Part shown: in pieces, positions 63,940 to 64,000 of the stretch
How positions within the stretch are numbered: the stretch's first letter is position 1
Layout of the letters: each line of letters opens with the position of its first letter
Origin: Faecalicatena contorta
Lineage (GTDB): Bacteria > Bacillota > Clostridia > Lachnospirales > Lachnospiraceae
Assembly: GCF_001404335.1 (NCBI RefSeq)
Contig: NZ_CYZU01000008.1
Span: forward strand, 67,449-131,448
Direction: 5' to 3'
DNA length: 64,000 bases
Position numbers and translations under genes: made by a program
Notes under the pieces: model-generated
What the model saw: the letters and a program-made list of their open reading frames with translations, nothing else
The model's database searches: none
Told to the model about the DNA's origin: nothing

Positions 63940-64000
63940 ATGAACATCTTACAAGAGATTTTTAAAGACAATTACGAAATCATTCAATATACCCTTCATC
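63940..64000 (+). CDS. Start of an IS91-type transposase (partial)
   Basis: ATG at 63940 opens MNILQEIFKDNYEIIQYTLH, which runs off the window. The pattern L-Q-x-I-F-x-D-x-Y-E-x-I-x-Y-T-L-H resembles the N-terminus of IS91/IS801-type transposases, which go on with a zinc-binding part. Only 20 residues are visible, so this is a tentative call. Confidence 0.45.
   Translation, partial: MNILQEIFKDNYEIIQYTLH

Overview
The window is a stack of mobile elements in a gut-type Firmicute (Clostridia; Lachnospiraceae or Ruminococcaceae would fit). Evidence for this is the Tn1549/CTn-like conjugation genes, TnpX-type large serine recombinases, a tet(O)-tet(40) tandem as known from gut clostridia, AGGAGG ribosome sites and TTGACA/TATAAT promoters. 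There are no rRNA, tRNA or CRISPR features. Assignments rest on reading the sequence and on remembered family motifs; no search was run.

Host flanks. Positions 1-3850 hold two ABC half-exporters and an FMN-binding lipoprotein. The far right end (63854-64000) looks like the start of an IS91-type transposase. Between them lie remnants of a degraded conjugative element, here called E: a virD4 tail (3872-4147), the two halves of a maff2 gene (4212-4336 and 62515-62607), a trbL/virB6-like gene (62683-63546) and a truncated MT-A70 methylase (63580-63855).

Nesting. Element A (about 4337-62516, 9 kb of its own DNA) sits inside maff2 of E. It carries regulators, a lipoprotein, mobC, a relaxase, rep and dnaC genes and a serine recombinase. 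That recombinase gene is split by element C (about 11842-60999), an ICE with about 26.6 kb of its own DNA: recombinase, regulators, a Cfr-like rRNA methyltransferase operon, mobC/relaxase, a giant antirestriction fusion, topoisomerase III, a C40 peptidase, DNA methylases, VirB4, PrgI, a VirB6-like protein, Maff2, VirD4, PcfB and a replication protein. C is interrupted twice. Element B (about 34469-45224, 10.8 kb, sister of A, carrying tet(O)-tet(40)) lies at the same codon of C's maff2. Element D (about 46241-58067, 11.8 kb, carrying an ABC-F ATPase gene) lies in C's virD4. At every junction, removing the insert rejoins the host gene in frame across a 2-4 nt shared core. The order is E > A > C > (B and D).

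How the genes work together. B and D disable two conjugation genes of C, and C disables the recombinase of A. C can transfer by its own machinery only after B and D leave, and A can excise by its own recombinase only after C leaves. A, B and D lack secretion genes but have relaxases and oriT-like sites, so they look like mobilizable elements that depend on ICEs such as C. The three recognisable resistance-type cargos (tet(O)-tet(40), ABC-F, Cfr-like methylase) all act on the ribosome or on ribosome-targeting drugs. Each is preceded by a promoter, a short leader peptide and one or more intrinsic terminators, which points to ribosome-mediated attenuation. The least expected is the leader MLHSMRIR upstream of the Cfr-like gene, which closely resembles known macrolide-sensing leaders.
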